Positions 1-6,067 of a stretch of DNA of 6,931 nt are shown here, piece by piece (positions within the stretch are counted from its first letter, which is position 1; every line of letters begins with the position of its first letter). This stretch comes from Pseudomonadota bacterium (GTDB lineage Bacteria; Desulfobacterota; Syntrophia; Syntrophales; JADFWA01). The stretch is from contig JAUWNZ010000069.1 in the NCBI GenBank assembly GCA_030612385.1, positions 1 to 6,931 of the forward strand, in the 5' to 3' direction. The notes beneath the pieces were generated by a model that searched no databases, was not told where the DNA came from, and was given only the letters and a program-made list of their open reading frames with translations. A program made the position numbers and the translations under genes.

Positions 1-442
1 TGGCCATTGTTTCATCCATCTTGCCTCCCAGGCCGAGGGCCACCGGATGGGCCGCCCCTATATTGGTGCCGGGAGCCATTGCCGCCACATGGGCCGCCAT
101 GGTTATAATGACACCTGCAGATGCCGCCCTCGCCCCCGCCGGAGAGACAAAAACAATAACAGGTATGGGAGAATTCAGAAGCCCTTTCGCTATATCCCTC
201 ATGGCAGTATCAAGTCCTCCCGGAGTATCAAGAAGAATTATCAGACCGTCGGAGCCGCTATTTAAAGATTGATCTATGGACCGGAGTATGTATTTGGAAA
301 CAGCAGGTGTAATTGCGGAATTTATAGTGATGACATCAAAGACCTGTCTTTTATCCTGTCCAAAAGCCGGAAGCGATCCTGTAATTAGAAACAGCATAAG
401 TGCCAAAGATATGATGAGACCTTTGCTTTTATTTCTTAACAT
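1..442 (-). CDS. nfeD: NfeD/ClpP-class membrane-associated serine protease, N-terminal part (runs off left edge)
   Basis: Reading leftward from ATG at 442, 147 codons are visible and the frame is open at the window edge. Residues 1-29 look like a signal peptide: MLRNKSK, then a hydrophobic run, then a likely cleavage site after PAFG. The following domain has the fold signature of the NfeD/SppA/ClpP-like protease family: LLDTPGG at about 71-76, then ARAASAG with the presumed nucleophile Ser108, then MAPGTNIGAAHPV at about 122-134. In characterised archaeal homologues the catalytic lysine lies about 41 residues after the serine, so here it would fall just past the window edge and cannot be checked. 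Full-length members usually continue with membrane helices and an OB-like NfeD domain and are linked to stomatin-type partners; neither is visible here. The start overlaps the end of udg by 14 nt, so the two are probably cotranscribed. An AGGAGG lies upstream, but only 3 nt from the ATG. Confidence 0.85.
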   Translation of the reverse strand, partial: MLRNKSKGLIISLALMLFLITGSLPAFGQDKRQVFDVITINSAITPAVSKYILRSIDQSLNSGSDGLIILLDTPGGLDTAMRDIAKGLLNSPIPVIVFVSPAGARAASAGVIITMAAHVAAMAPGTNIGAAHPVALGLGGKMDETMA

Positions 443-1139
443 ACGCCTCCTGCAAGACCTTCATGATCATCTGGACATCTTCCCATACCTGCCTCTTAGC
501 GCCAGGATTTCTCAGAAGGTACGCCGGATGGTAAGTGGGCATAAATTTTATTCCTTGATAAGAGTGAAATTTTCCTCTTAGAACTGATATGGGAACATTC
601 GTATTGAGCAGTGTATGGGCTGCAAATGTGCCGAGAGCGCAGATGACCTCAGGGTTGATCGCCTGAAGCTGCTTTATCAAAAAAGGCTCGCATGCTCGTA
701 TTTCTTCAGGCCTGGGATTCCTGTTTTTAGGGGGACGACATTTCAGAATGTTGCATATATAGACCTCTTCCCTCGTCAATCCCATAGCAGCTATGATCTT
801 TGTGAAAAGCTGTCCCGCTCGACCGACAAAGGGCCTTCCCTGAATATCCTCATCCGCTCCGGGAGCCTCGCCCACAAACACAAGGTCAGCATCCGGATTC
901 CCCTCTCCAAAAACAATGTTGCTCCTTCCCTGATGCAAAGAACACCTTTGACAATTCCCCAGCTCTCGCCTTATATCTTCAAGAGTTACCGGTTTATTCA
1001 CCGCCTCTACGGAAGAGTCCCCGCCCTTAATGTAAAGATTGGAACATCGCCGTGGAGAATCCATTCCCGCCACAATGTGAGCTTTAAAATCTCTCACGAT
1101 CATGCGAAGTTCTTCTCTCAAATTTTCTCTTGAATCCAT
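429..1139 (-). CDS. udg: Uracil-DNA glycosylase, family 4 (4Fe-4S)
   Basis: A 236-aa base-excision repair enzyme that removes uracil from DNA. Motifs, numbered from the chosen ATG: the first cysteine pair NCQRC (Cys63, Cys66), the uracil-pocket motif GEAPGADED (90-98), GRPFVGRAGQL (101-111), ILKCRPPKNRNP with Cys134, Cys150 in RACEPFL, and the second catalytic motif PTYHPAYLLR (201-210, His204). Four cysteines with CxxC plus two later ones are the Fe-S ligand pattern of thermostable family 4 enzymes. About 60 residues precede the first CxxC, a poorly conserved N-terminal extension as in many bacterial members. The frame extends 13 codons further upstream to a TTG at 1178, but the ATG at 1139 has GGAGAGAG 8 nt before it and is preferred. 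The gene lies 148 nt downstream of coaBC, and its 3' end overlaps the next gene. Confidence 0.93.
   Translation of the reverse strand: MDSRENLREELRMIVRDFKAHIVAGMDSPRRCSNLYIKGGDSSVEAVNKPVTLEDIRRELGNCQRCSLHQGRSNIVFGEGNPDADLVFVGEAPGADEDIQGRPFVGRAGQLFTKIIAAMGLTREEVYICNILKCRPPKNRNPRPEEIRACEPFLIKQLQAINPEVICALGTFAAHTLLNTNVPISVLRGKFHSYQGIKFMPTYHPAYLLRNPGAKRQVWEDVQMIMKVLQEAYVKK
446..451 (-). promoter_or_regulatory. Shine-Dalgarno of nfeD inside the end of udg
   Basis: AGGAGG on the minus strand, within the last codons of udg. The gap to the ATG is only 3 nt, shorter than optimal. No better start is available before the signal peptide, so the ATG at 440-442 is still preferred. Confidence 0.55.
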
Positions 1140-1147
1140 CGCCGGTA

Positions 1148-1155
1148 CTCTCTCC
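1148..1155 (-). promoter_or_regulatory. Shine-Dalgarno that fixes the udg start
   Basis: GGAGAGAG on the minus strand, 8 nt before the ATG at 1137-1139. No comparable purine tract precedes the longer TTG start at 1178. Confidence 0.65.
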
Positions 1156-1186
1156 GATTTTAAAATGAATCTTTGCAATCATATTT

Positions 1187-1338
1187 TCACCGCAAAGACG
1201 CGGAGGACGCAGAGGATATCTCTTTTTTTCTGGCCTTAATTAAAATGTATTCCACAGGAAACAAACCGGGTTTTTTTTACCATTCTTTTAACAGCAAGAA
1301 AAATTTTTTACTCTGCGTCCTTCGCGGCTCTGCGGTGA
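1187..1338. repeat. Imperfect inverted repeat (28-bp arms) between udg and coaBC, one arm inside coaBC
   Basis: The left arm 1187-1214 and the reverse complement of the right arm 1311-1338 match at 25 of 28 positions. Both begin TCACCGCA and end AGGACGCAGAG. The arms are 96 nt apart. The right arm lies inside the last codons of coaBC. This 'CGCAGAG' purine-rich type resembles dispersed repeats I recall from many environmental bacterial genomes. No target duplication was seen at the outer edges. The intervening sequence 1215-1310 holds the coaBC stop and no gene. Confidence 0.8.
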
Positions 1339-2523
1339 GCGGCTACCCTTAATCTTATCCAGGATCCTGTCCGCTACCTCTATCTTATTCATAATGGGCA
1401 ACTCCTCCAACCCCCCTTCCCTGTCTAAGATTTTTACTATGTTGGTGTCTGTCTGAAACCCGGCGCCCGGCAGCGTTGCATCGTTTGCCACTATAAAATC
1501 CATATTTTTCTCAATCATCTTGCGGCGGGCATTTTCGACAAGGTTTTCCGTCTCCACGGCAAATCCAACAAGGATGCGATCTCCTTTATTCCGGCCAATC
1601 TCCGATATTATGTCTGGATTTCTTACGAGATGGAAATCAAATGTTTCTCCTCCTTTCTTTATTTTGTCATCGGAGAAGGCGGCAGGACGAAAATCAGCCA
1701 CAGCCGCCGCCTTTATTATAACAGTTGAATTCCCCACGTTATCTATTACCGCCCCTCTCATCTCTTCAGCGCTTGACACCTGCAGGAATTTTACCCCTGA
1801 AGGCCTCATCAGCGATGAAGGACCACTGATTAACGTAACATCGGCGCCTCTTCTTTTTGCCATTATTGCGAGGGCATAACCCATTTTACCCGAAGAATAA
1901 TTGGTTATGTATCTTACCGGATCGAACGGCTCTCTGGTAGGGCCTGCAGTTATCAATATCCTCTCGCCCGCCAGGTCTTTATTTGTCAGAATCGACTCAA
2001 CTTCCTCAACGATATCATCAAGCGGTGGAAACCTTCCGGCCCCTTGCGCGCCACAGGCCAATTCGCCATATTCCGCCTGCATAAAAAAATAATTTCTTGA
2101 GATCAATCTGCTTATGTTTTCTTTCACAATATCGTTGGCATACATGTTCGTATTCATAGCGGGACATATAAGAACAGGCGACCTTTTTGCCATAACAGTT
2201 GTTGTCAGCAGATCATCCGCCAGGCCGCAGGCTATCTTCCCGATAATATTTGCAGTCGCCGGCGCTATAATTATTATATCAGCATAATCGGATAACGTTA
2301 TATGTCCTATTTCCGATTCTTTTGTCAGGGAAAACATATCTGTGAAAACGGGATTTCCCGAAAGCGTCTGGAGCGTAAGGGGTGTTATGAATCTAATTGC
2401 ATTTGTGGTCATAACAACCTTTACATCAGCCCCTCTCTTTATAAATTCTCTCGTCAGCTCCGCCGATTTATAAGCGGCAATACCGCCGGTTATTCCAAGA
2501 ACAATCTTTTTGCCTCTTAACAT
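1288..2523 (-). CDS. coaBC: Bifunctional phosphopantothenoylcysteine decarboxylase / phosphopantothenate-cysteine ligase
   Basis: A 411-aa enzyme catalysing two steps of coenzyme A synthesis: joining 4'-phosphopantothenate to cysteine (CoaB), then decarboxylating the product to 4'-phosphopantetheine (CoaC). The N-terminal flavoprotein domain (about 1-185) shows GITGGIAAYKS (10-20), EIGHITLSD with catalytic His74, APATANIIGKIACGLADD (87-104), PAMNTNMY with Asn124, and LACGAQGAGR with Cys157. The C-terminal ligase domain shows ILITAGPTREPFDPVRYITN (189-208), SSGKMG, KAAAVADFRP, IKK near Lys290, GFAVETE and VANDA. A longer frame starts at ATG 2541, but GGGAGAG lies 9 nt before ATG 2523 and the conserved fold starts at once (MLRGKKIVLG), so 2523 is chosen. 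The last 16 residues (396-411) look non-native: residues 396-404 are encoded by a dispersed-repeat arm, and the final SerCysCys lies beyond it. Known active-site residues are all present. Confidence 0.96.
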   Translation of the reverse strand: MLRGKKIVLGITGGIAAYKSAELTREFIKRGADVKVVMTTNAIRFITPLTLQTLSGNPVFTDMFSLTKESEIGHITLSDYADIIIIAPATANIIGKIACGLADDLLTTTVMAKRSPVLICPAMNTNMYANDIVKENISRLISRNYFFMQAEYGELACGAQGAGRFPPLDDIVEEVESILTNKDLAGERILITAGPTREPFDPVRYITNYSSGKMGYALAIMAKRRGADVTLISGPSSLMRPSGVKFLQVSSAEEMRGAVIDNVGNSTVIIKAAAVADFRPAAFSDDKIKKGGETFDFHLVRNPDIISEIGRNKGDRILVGFAVETENLVENARRKMIEKNMDFIVANDATLPGAGFQTDTNIVKILDREGGLEELPIMNKIEVADRILDKIKGSRSPQSREGRRVKNFSCC

Positions 2524-2532
2524 CCCGTGTTG

Positions 2533-2539
2533 CTCTCCC
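2533..2539 (-). promoter_or_regulatory. Shine-Dalgarno that fixes the coaBC start
   Basis: GGGAGAG on the minus strand, 9 nt before ATG 2521-2523. Its upstream edge overlaps the target-site duplication of the adjoining MITE-like element, so the insertion landed right at the edge of the ribosome-binding site. Confidence 0.7.
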
Positions 2540-2543
2540 ATTT
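2536..2543. repeat. Target-site duplication, left copy (TCCCATTT)
   Basis: Identical to 2728-2735 and directly abutting the left terminal inverted repeat. It also forms the upstream edge of the coaBC Shine-Dalgarno. Confidence 0.8.
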
Positions 2544-2727
2544 GTAACTACTCACGTAGTCAGGCTGAAGCTATTTAGGCTGAAGGCTGAAGGGACAGGA
2601 AGAACGCTATTGCCGTACTTTGGCAGAGAAACAACAGTTTTTTGCATCAAACATGGCTTCAAGGTATATCGTATTCCCGCTTTTCCTAACAGTCTTCAGC
2701 CTTCAGTCTATCAACCTGAGTAGTTAC
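2544..2727. mobile_element. 184-bp MITE-like element in the coaBC leader
   Basis: The outer ends are perfect 11-bp inverted repeats: GTAACTACTCA at 2544-2554 and its complement at 2717-2727. A second inner pair, CTGAAGGCTGAAG (13 bp, perfect), lies at 2580-2592 and 2694-2706. The element is immediately flanked by a perfect 8-bp direct repeat, TCCCATTT, at 2536-2543 and 2728-2735, which is the hallmark of transposition. It holds no open reading frame of useful length, so any mobility would depend on a transposase supplied in trans. The transposase family is not recognised. The element lies between the likely coaBC promoter and its ribosome-binding site, adding 184 nt to the leader. Confidence 0.85.
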
Positions 2728-2735
2728 TCCCATTT
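2728..2735. repeat. Target-site duplication, right copy (TCCCATTT)
   Basis: Identical to 2536-2543 and directly abutting the right terminal inverted repeat. Removing one copy plus the element restores a short leader between an AT-rich promoter region and the coaBC ribosome-binding site. Confidence 0.8.
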
Positions 2736-2913
2736 TTTTATTATTATAACGCACTTCAATTAAATCAATTTTAGCATACAAGATCAAGAAGTCAAAGATA
2801 TTCCGCTCAGCTCAGTATCAGCATCTTGCCGTGAGAGTATTTTGAACTATTCGCAGAAGATCAACAATTTAACTTGCCAAACACTTGAATAGTTATTAGA
2901 AGGAGAGAATATA
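2736..2913. other. AT-rich intergenic stretch without a gene
   Basis: No open frame with coding character was found on either strand. Apart from the candidate coaBC promoter, the only structures noted are a perfect 8-bp inverted repeat, AACTATTC (2845-2852) with its complement at 2887-2894, and an 8-bp direct repeat GTATCAGC at 2815-2822 and 2914-2921. The second of those belongs to the next repeat element. Confidence 0.5.
2740..2768 (-). promoter_or_regulatory. Candidate coaBC promoter, separated from its gene by the MITE
   Basis: On the minus strand, TTGATT (2763-2768) is followed after 17 nt by AATAAT (2740-2745). The overlapping TATAAT at 2743-2748 would give a spacing of only 14 nt. The stretch is strongly AT-rich. 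Before the MITE inserted, this would have lain about 20 nt from the coaBC ribosome-binding site. Confidence 0.4.
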
Positions 2914-3184
2914 GTATCAGCTCAATAAATAGGGGATTACATTTTTAAAGTGTTGGTCTCGATCCACTGTAAGCGTTTACTGAACATTGAAATTAGAAAT
3001 TGGAAATTGGAAATTCGGCCTTTATGCTTTTGTACGACTCGACTGAGCTCACGCCGAAGCCTGTCAACTCGTAAATTCGTTTCATCTCTCCCAAATTTCT
3101 AATTTCCAATTTCAAGCCGTGAATGGCTAAGATTCACAATCACTTTTACATGCCGGAGTTTGTTCCTATTTATTGAGCTATTAC
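2914..3184. repeat. 271-bp MITE-like repeat element, copy 1 (upstream of glmM)
   Basis: The ends are 20-bp inverted repeats matching at 18 of 20: GTATCAGCTCAATAAATAGG at 2914-2933 and the complement of GTAATAGCTCAATAAATAGG at 3165-3184. The left end (22 identical bases, 2925-2946) and right end (about 34 of 38, 3147-3184) recur in the same order and orientation at 4628-4649 and 4771-4808. The middle differs: here it holds a nested repeat at 2987-3115, whereas the second copy holds other hairpins. No transposase frame and no clear target duplication were found. The outer sequence loosely resembles the end of the element at 2544 (GTAAnnnCTCA). Confidence 0.75.
2987..3115. repeat. Nested inverted repeat of GAAATT units
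   Basis: The left arm 2987-3008 and the reverse complement of the right arm 3094-3115 match at 20 of 22. Both arms are built from the 7-base unit GAAATTR. The left side carries one extra unit. About 85 nt without a gene separate the arms. I recall short tandem units of this kind dispersed in many anaerobe genomes. The pair sits wholly inside the larger 2914-3184 element. Confidence 0.7.
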
Positions 3185-3214
3185 ATAAAAAGTAATTATT
3201 CAGCCTAATAGAGG

Positions 3215-3228
3215 TCTGTATGTACAGA
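3215..3228. promoter_or_regulatory. 14-bp palindrome in the glmM leader region
   Basis: TCTGTATGTACAGA is a perfect 6+2+6 palindrome lying 41 nt before the glmM start. It could be an operator for a dimeric regulator. The CTG-N6-CAG spacing differs from the classical LexA box (CTG-N10-CAG), so no regulator is assigned. It may be chance. Confidence 0.3.
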
Positions 3229-3255
3229 ACATCACGCAATCACAGGAGAGAACTC

Positions 3256-3261
3256 AAGGAG
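3256..3261 (+). promoter_or_regulatory. Shine-Dalgarno of glmM, supporting a TTG start
   Basis: AAGGAG sits 8 nt before the TTG at 3270-3272. The protein begins exactly with the family N-terminus at this codon and no nearby ATG is in frame, so the unusual start codon is well supported. Confidence 0.8.
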
Positions 3262-3269
3262 TAAGATCA

Positions 3270-4625
3270 TTGAGAAAGTTGTTCGGAACAGATGGAATAA
3301 GAGGAGTTGCCAATACCTATCCCATAACGGCGGATATGGTTACGCAGATTGGAAAAGCTACCGCATATGTCTTTAAAAACGGGCAAAAACGACACAGGAT
3401 ATTGGTCGGCAGAGATACCCGTCTTTCCGGCCGGATGATTGAGGACGCCCTGATCGCCGGAATATGTTCAATGGGCGTGGATGTCATTACCGTCGGCCAG
3501 TTGCCCACTCCTGCCATCGCCTTCCTTGCTGCCGGGATGGGGGCGGATGTCGGCATCATGATCTCAGCTTCACACAACCCCTTCCAGGATAACGGTATAA
3601 AGATATTTTCAGGAGACGGCCTCAAGCTTTCAGACTCAACGGAAGAAAAAATTGAATCGGCCATCTTCTCTAAAGAAACAGATTTTACGCTACCGCCAGG
3701 AGATGTGCCGGGAAAAGCTTTAACCATAGACGATGCAGAAAAAAGGTACCTCGCTTATCTGACAGACTCCTTTCCGGAAAAACTAACCCTTGCCGGGCTG
3801 AAAGTTGTTATCGACTGCGCCAACGGAGCGGCCTACAGGATTGCTCCGCTTGTCCTTGAGCGTCTCGGAGCAGAGGTTATCTCTTTAAAAATAACCCCGG
3901 ACGGGAAAAACATCAATCTAAACTGTGGCGCCATGCATCCTGAAGTTATCTCCGCCGCGGTTAAGAAACATAACGCGAATATCGGGATCGCTCTGGATGG
4001 AGATGCCGACCGGGTTATTTTCTCAGATGAAAATGGAAACGTGGTGGATGGCGATCACATCATGGCGATATGTGCCCTCTATATGAAAGAAGAAGGCAGA
4101 TTGAAACAGAATACACTTGTAACCACAGTTATGAGCAATATCGGCCTTGACATCGCAATGAGCAAGACAGGGATCAATGTTGTCAAAGTGCAGGTTGGTG
4201 ACAGATATCTCTTAGAGGAGATGCTCAAGAACGATTACAATTTCGGGGGAGAACAATCAGGACATCTGATATTTCTCGACCACTCCACAACCGGAGACGG
4301 AACCCTTTCAGCGTTGCAGGTACTGGCCATCATGAAAAAAAGAGAGAAGAAACTTTCCGAACTTGCCGGTGTAATGAAAAAACTTCCCCAGATACTGGTC
4401 AATGTGACGATCAAAGAGAAAAAAGACCTGAACACAATTCCCACAGTAAAAAAGGCTCTCGACGCAGCCGAAAAAAAATTGGACGGAAAGGGAAGAATAA
4501 TGGTCAGATTTTCAGGAACGCAGCCTCTCTGCCGCGTGATGGTCGAAGGCCCCTCAAAAGAAGAAATTTCAAAAACAGCAAAACATATAGCGGGGTTGAT
4601 AGAAGAAGATATAGGTGTGAGATAA
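3270..4625 (+). CDS. glmM: Phosphoglucosamine mutase
   Basis: A 451-aa cytoplasmic enzyme that interconverts glucosamine-6-phosphate and glucosamine-1-phosphate, supplying UDP-GlcNAc for peptidoglycan and lipopolysaccharide. Length and order of motifs match the alpha-D-phosphohexomutase family: [12 protein letters not shown] (4-15), GRDTRLSG (47-54), the active-site phosphoserine loop ISASHNP with Ser101, the metal loop DGDADR with Asp243, Asp245 and Asp247, the sugar-recognition loop GGEQSGH (326-332), and the C-terminal phosphate-binding loop [15 protein letters not shown] (413-427). In that last loop the usual SGTEP reads SGTQP. Translation starts at TTG with a good ribosome-binding site. 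The gene stands alone, pointing away from coaBC. Related repeat elements lie on both sides; the downstream one begins within 3 nt of the stop codon. Confidence 0.97.
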   Translation: MRKLFGTDGIRGVANTYPITADMVTQIGKATAYVFKNGQKRHRILVGRDTRLSGRMIEDALIAGICSMGVDVITVGQLPTPAIAFLAAGMGADVGIMISASHNPFQDNGIKIFSGDGLKLSDSTEEKIESAIFSKETDFTLPPGDVPGKALTIDDAEKRYLAYLTDSFPEKLTLAGLKVVIDCANGAAYRIAPLVLERLGAEVISLKITPDGKNINLNCGAMHPEVISAAVKKHNANIGIALDGDADRVIFSDENGNVVDGDHIMAICALYMKEEGRLKQNTLVTTVMSNIGLDIAMSKTGINVVKVQVGDRYLLEEMLKNDYNFGGEQSGHLIFLDHSTTGDGTLSALQVLAIMKKREKKLSELAGVMKKLPQILVNVTIKEKKDLNTIPTVKKALDAAEKKLDGKGRIMVRFSGTQPLCRVMVEGPSKEEISKTAKHIAGLIEEDIGVR

Positions 4626-4682
4626 CCATAAATAGGGGATTACATTTTTGTTGCTGGTTCCTTGTTGCTTGTTTGGTATGCA

Positions 4683-4708
4683 TTCCCACGCAGGAGCATG
4701 GGAACGAG
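4683..4708. repeat. Dispersed hairpin repeat ending GGGAACGAG, copy inside element 2
   Basis: TTCCCA (4683-4688) pairs with TGGGAA (4699-4704). The 3' part, GGAGCATGGGAACGAG (4693-4708), recurs as GAGCGCTGGGAACGAG at 6615-6630 and GGAGCCTGGGAACGAG at 6640-6655. I recall this type from many environmental genomes. Confidence 0.65.
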
Positions 4709-4713
4709 TAAAT

Positions 4714-4774
4714 TGTAGGGTGGGGTTTTTTTATATCCCACCGGAGACGGTGGCGTATAAAATGCCATCCTACA
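4714..4774. repeat. Inverted repeat with inner tetraloop hairpin
   Basis: TGTAGGGTGG (4714-4723) is nearly complementary to CCATCCTACA (4765-4774), with 9 of 10 matching. Inside it, CCACCG-GAGA-CGGTGG (4738-4753) is a perfect 6-bp hairpin with a GNRA-type loop. TGTAGGGTGG also starts the separate repeat at 6473. No U-tract follows the hairpin, so it is not a clear glmM terminator. Confidence 0.6.
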
Positions 4775-4808
4775 TGCCTGGGTTTGCTCTTATTTATTGA
4801 GCTATTAC

Positions 4809-5000
4809 TCTAAATCTGCCGTTCTCGCGGAAGTGTCACGAAGGTTGATATCCGGGCCGGATTTACGCTTCAGCAAAAGACAAACATAATGACAAAACGG
4901 GGATTAAGGGAATAGTACCGCAGCTAAAAGAGTAAATCGTGATGAAACCGCTTCTTGCAAATAGAGCAGGAGTTTTGTCTTTTTAAGGACGGCGGAACTT
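4809..5000. other. Leader region of cas1 without a gene
   Basis: All frames are interrupted and no recognisable cas gene remnant was found. It contains the 13-bp palindrome ATCCGGGCCGGAT (4850-4862) and a candidate promoter just after it. A 14-codon frame (4942-4986) ends at the cas1 ribosome-binding region but has no ribosome-binding site of its own. Confidence 0.5.
4862..4890 (+). promoter_or_regulatory. Candidate cas1-cas2 promoter
   Basis: TTTACG (4862-4867), a 17-nt spacer, then CATAAT (4885-4890). These match the sigma70 boxes at 4 and 5 of 6 positions. It lies about 110 nt before cas1, next to the ATCCGGGCCGGAT palindrome that overlaps the start of the -35. This is pattern matching only. 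Confidence 0.35.
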
Positions 5001-6017
5001 ATGCAGCTTTTTATCAATACCCCTGGTACTTTCATTACACAAAAAGACGAATGTCTTAGGCTGAAACAGAAAGAGAAAGTCTTTGATATTTCCCCCCTGA
5101 AGGTAGAAAGCCTCGTCATCTCCAACCAGGCCATGATTTCCACCCAGGCGGTGGCGCTTGCCCTGGAACATAATATCGATATAATTTTCATGGATTCCTA
5201 TGGTAATCCTGTAGGGCGTGTATGGTTTTCCAAGATGGGCAGCACTGTCCTGATTCGCAGAAGGCAGTTAGAGGCGATGGACAGTCCATTGGGTCTCCAG
5301 CTCGTCATTGACATGGTAAACCAGAAGCTGACCAATCAAAATCGCTTTTTGAAGAAATTGATGCATGCGCGCCCCGGTCGAGAAGAGCATTTTGCCACGC
5401 CGATACAGAATATCGAGAAGGCAGGGGTTGATATTACGCTTTGCAACGATGGTAAACTGGAATCTGCGCGCAACCGCCTCATGGGACTCGAAGGGGCCGC
5501 GGGGAGAAGTTACTTTCAATGTCTGTCCAAACTGCTGCCCGAAAAATACCAGTTTCAAGGGCGCTCTCGTATGCCGGCAAAGGATCCTTTTAACGCATCT
5601 CTCAACTATTGTTACGGCATCCTCTATTCCCTTGTTGAGAAGGCGTGTATCCTGTCGGGCCTCGATCCTTATGTCGGATTCCTCCACACTGATAATTACA
5701 ATAAGAAATCCCTTGTCTTCGATCTGATTGAACCGTTCAGAATCTATGGAGACGAAACTGTTCTTTATCTCTTTACAGGTAAAAAGATAAAAGATGAATT
5801 TTTTGACTTCAGCGATCAGGCAGTCTCGCTGAATCAGAAAGGAAAGCCGGTTGTGGTTGAGGCCATGAACAGGCATCTCGATGAATCAATAAGGTATCGT
5901 CGCAGGAACGTAAAGCGACGCTACATCGTCCAGCACGAGGCCCACCGCATGGCCAATATCCTGCTTGCAGATGCCGGAACGAAAAGGCCTGACTGGCTCG
6001 AGATAAAGGAGTTTTAA
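5001..6017 (+). CDS. cas1: CRISPR-associated endonuclease/integrase Cas1
   Basis: A 338-aa protein of typical Cas1 length, the catalytic subunit of the Cas1-Cas2 complex that integrates new spacers into a CRISPR array. An N-terminal beta domain (about 1-85) contains HNIDIIFMD and GNPVGRVW. The alpha-helical catalytic domain has the three expected metal-binding acidic/histidine positions: Glu164 in LMGLEGAAGRSYF, His229 in YVGFLHTDNYNKKS, and Glu244 in VFDLIEPFR. All appear intact, as do the Arg/Lys-rich helix near 298-307 and the C-terminal QHEAHRMANILL. The subtype cannot be assigned from the window: no effector, cas4 or cas6 lies beside it. AAGGA (11 nt) and GGCGGA (4 nt) upstream are both imperfectly spaced ribosome-binding sites. 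cas2 follows after 73 nt. The gene has no frameshift and appears functional. Confidence 0.93.
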   Translation: MQLFINTPGTFITQKDECLRLKQKEKVFDISPLKVESLVISNQAMISTQAVALALEHNIDIIFMDSYGNPVGRVWFSKMGSTVLIRRRQLEAMDSPLGLQLVIDMVNQKLTNQNRFLKKLMHARPGREEHFATPIQNIEKAGVDITLCNDGKLESARNRLMGLEGAAGRSYFQCLSKLLPEKYQFQGRSRMPAKDPFNASLNYCYGILYSLVEKACILSGLDPYVGFLHTDNYNKKSLVFDLIEPFRIYGDETVLYLFTGKKIKDEFFDFSDQAVSLNQKGKPVVVEAMNRHLDESIRYRRRNVKRRYIVQHEAHRMANILLADAGTKRPDWLEIKEF

Positions 6018-6034
6018 CTCTCTGAGAGGAACTG

Positions 6035-6067
6035 ATGAAGTGGGCAAAGAAATCCCCCTTTTTGTAA
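6035..6067 (+). other. Possible 10-codon leader reading frame between cas1 and cas2
   Basis: ATG at 6035 is preceded by AGAGGA with a 4-nt gap. It encodes MKWAKKSPFL and ends at TAA 6065-6067. The frame is not that of cas2. Its last codons run through the C-tract 6054-6058, which can base-pair with the cas2 ribosome-binding site. It could be a translated leader, or the relic of an original cas2 start split off by a repeat insertion. It may also never be translated. Confidence 0.3.

Larger units (their letters stand above)
4628..4808. repeat. MITE-like repeat element, copy 2 (downstream of glmM)
   Basis: The left 22 bases (4628-4649) are identical to 2925-2946, and the right 38 bases (4771-4808) match 3147-3184 at about 34 positions, in the same orientation. 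The leftmost end of the terminal inverted repeat is missing, as if truncated at the glmM stop codon. The interior differs from copy 1: a GTTGCTGGTTCC/TTGTTGCTTG stretch, a TTCCCA...TGGGAA hairpin, and a TGTAGGGTGG-type inverted repeat. No reading frame of substance was found. Confidence 0.7.

Noticed and set aside
21..272. 83-aa plus-strand frame at the left edge
   Set aside because: It is antisense to the NfeD-type protease and has no motif or ribosome-binding site of note.
615..1133. 172-aa frame on the plus strand
   Set aside because: It lies antisense to udg, whose Fe-S and catalytic motifs are clear. The frame has no recognisable motif.
1140..1178. Longer udg starting at TTG 1178
   Set aside because: ATG 1139 has a well-spaced GGAGAGAG, and the extra segment has no ribosome-binding site and no conserved sequence.
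2524..2541. Longer coaBC starting at ATG 2541
   Set aside because: That ATG overlaps the target-site duplication and has only MITE sequence upstream. GGGAGAG is correctly spaced for ATG 2523, which starts directly at the conserved fold.
3215..3228. LexA/SOS box upstream of glmM
   Set aside because: The palindrome has CTG and CAG separated by 6, not 10, bases, and glmM is not an expected SOS gene. It is kept only as an unassigned palindrome.
4738..4753. glmM terminator
   Set aside because: The hairpin is perfect but is not followed by a U-tract. The only T-run lies before it.
4942..4986. 14-codon frame just before cas1 (MKPLLANRAGVLSF)
   Set aside because: It has no ribosome-binding site and no sign of conservation. 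Short frames of this size are expected by chance.
5268..5876. 202-aa frame on the minus strand
   Set aside because: It lies antisense to cas1, which carries all its catalytic residues. This is a shadow frame.
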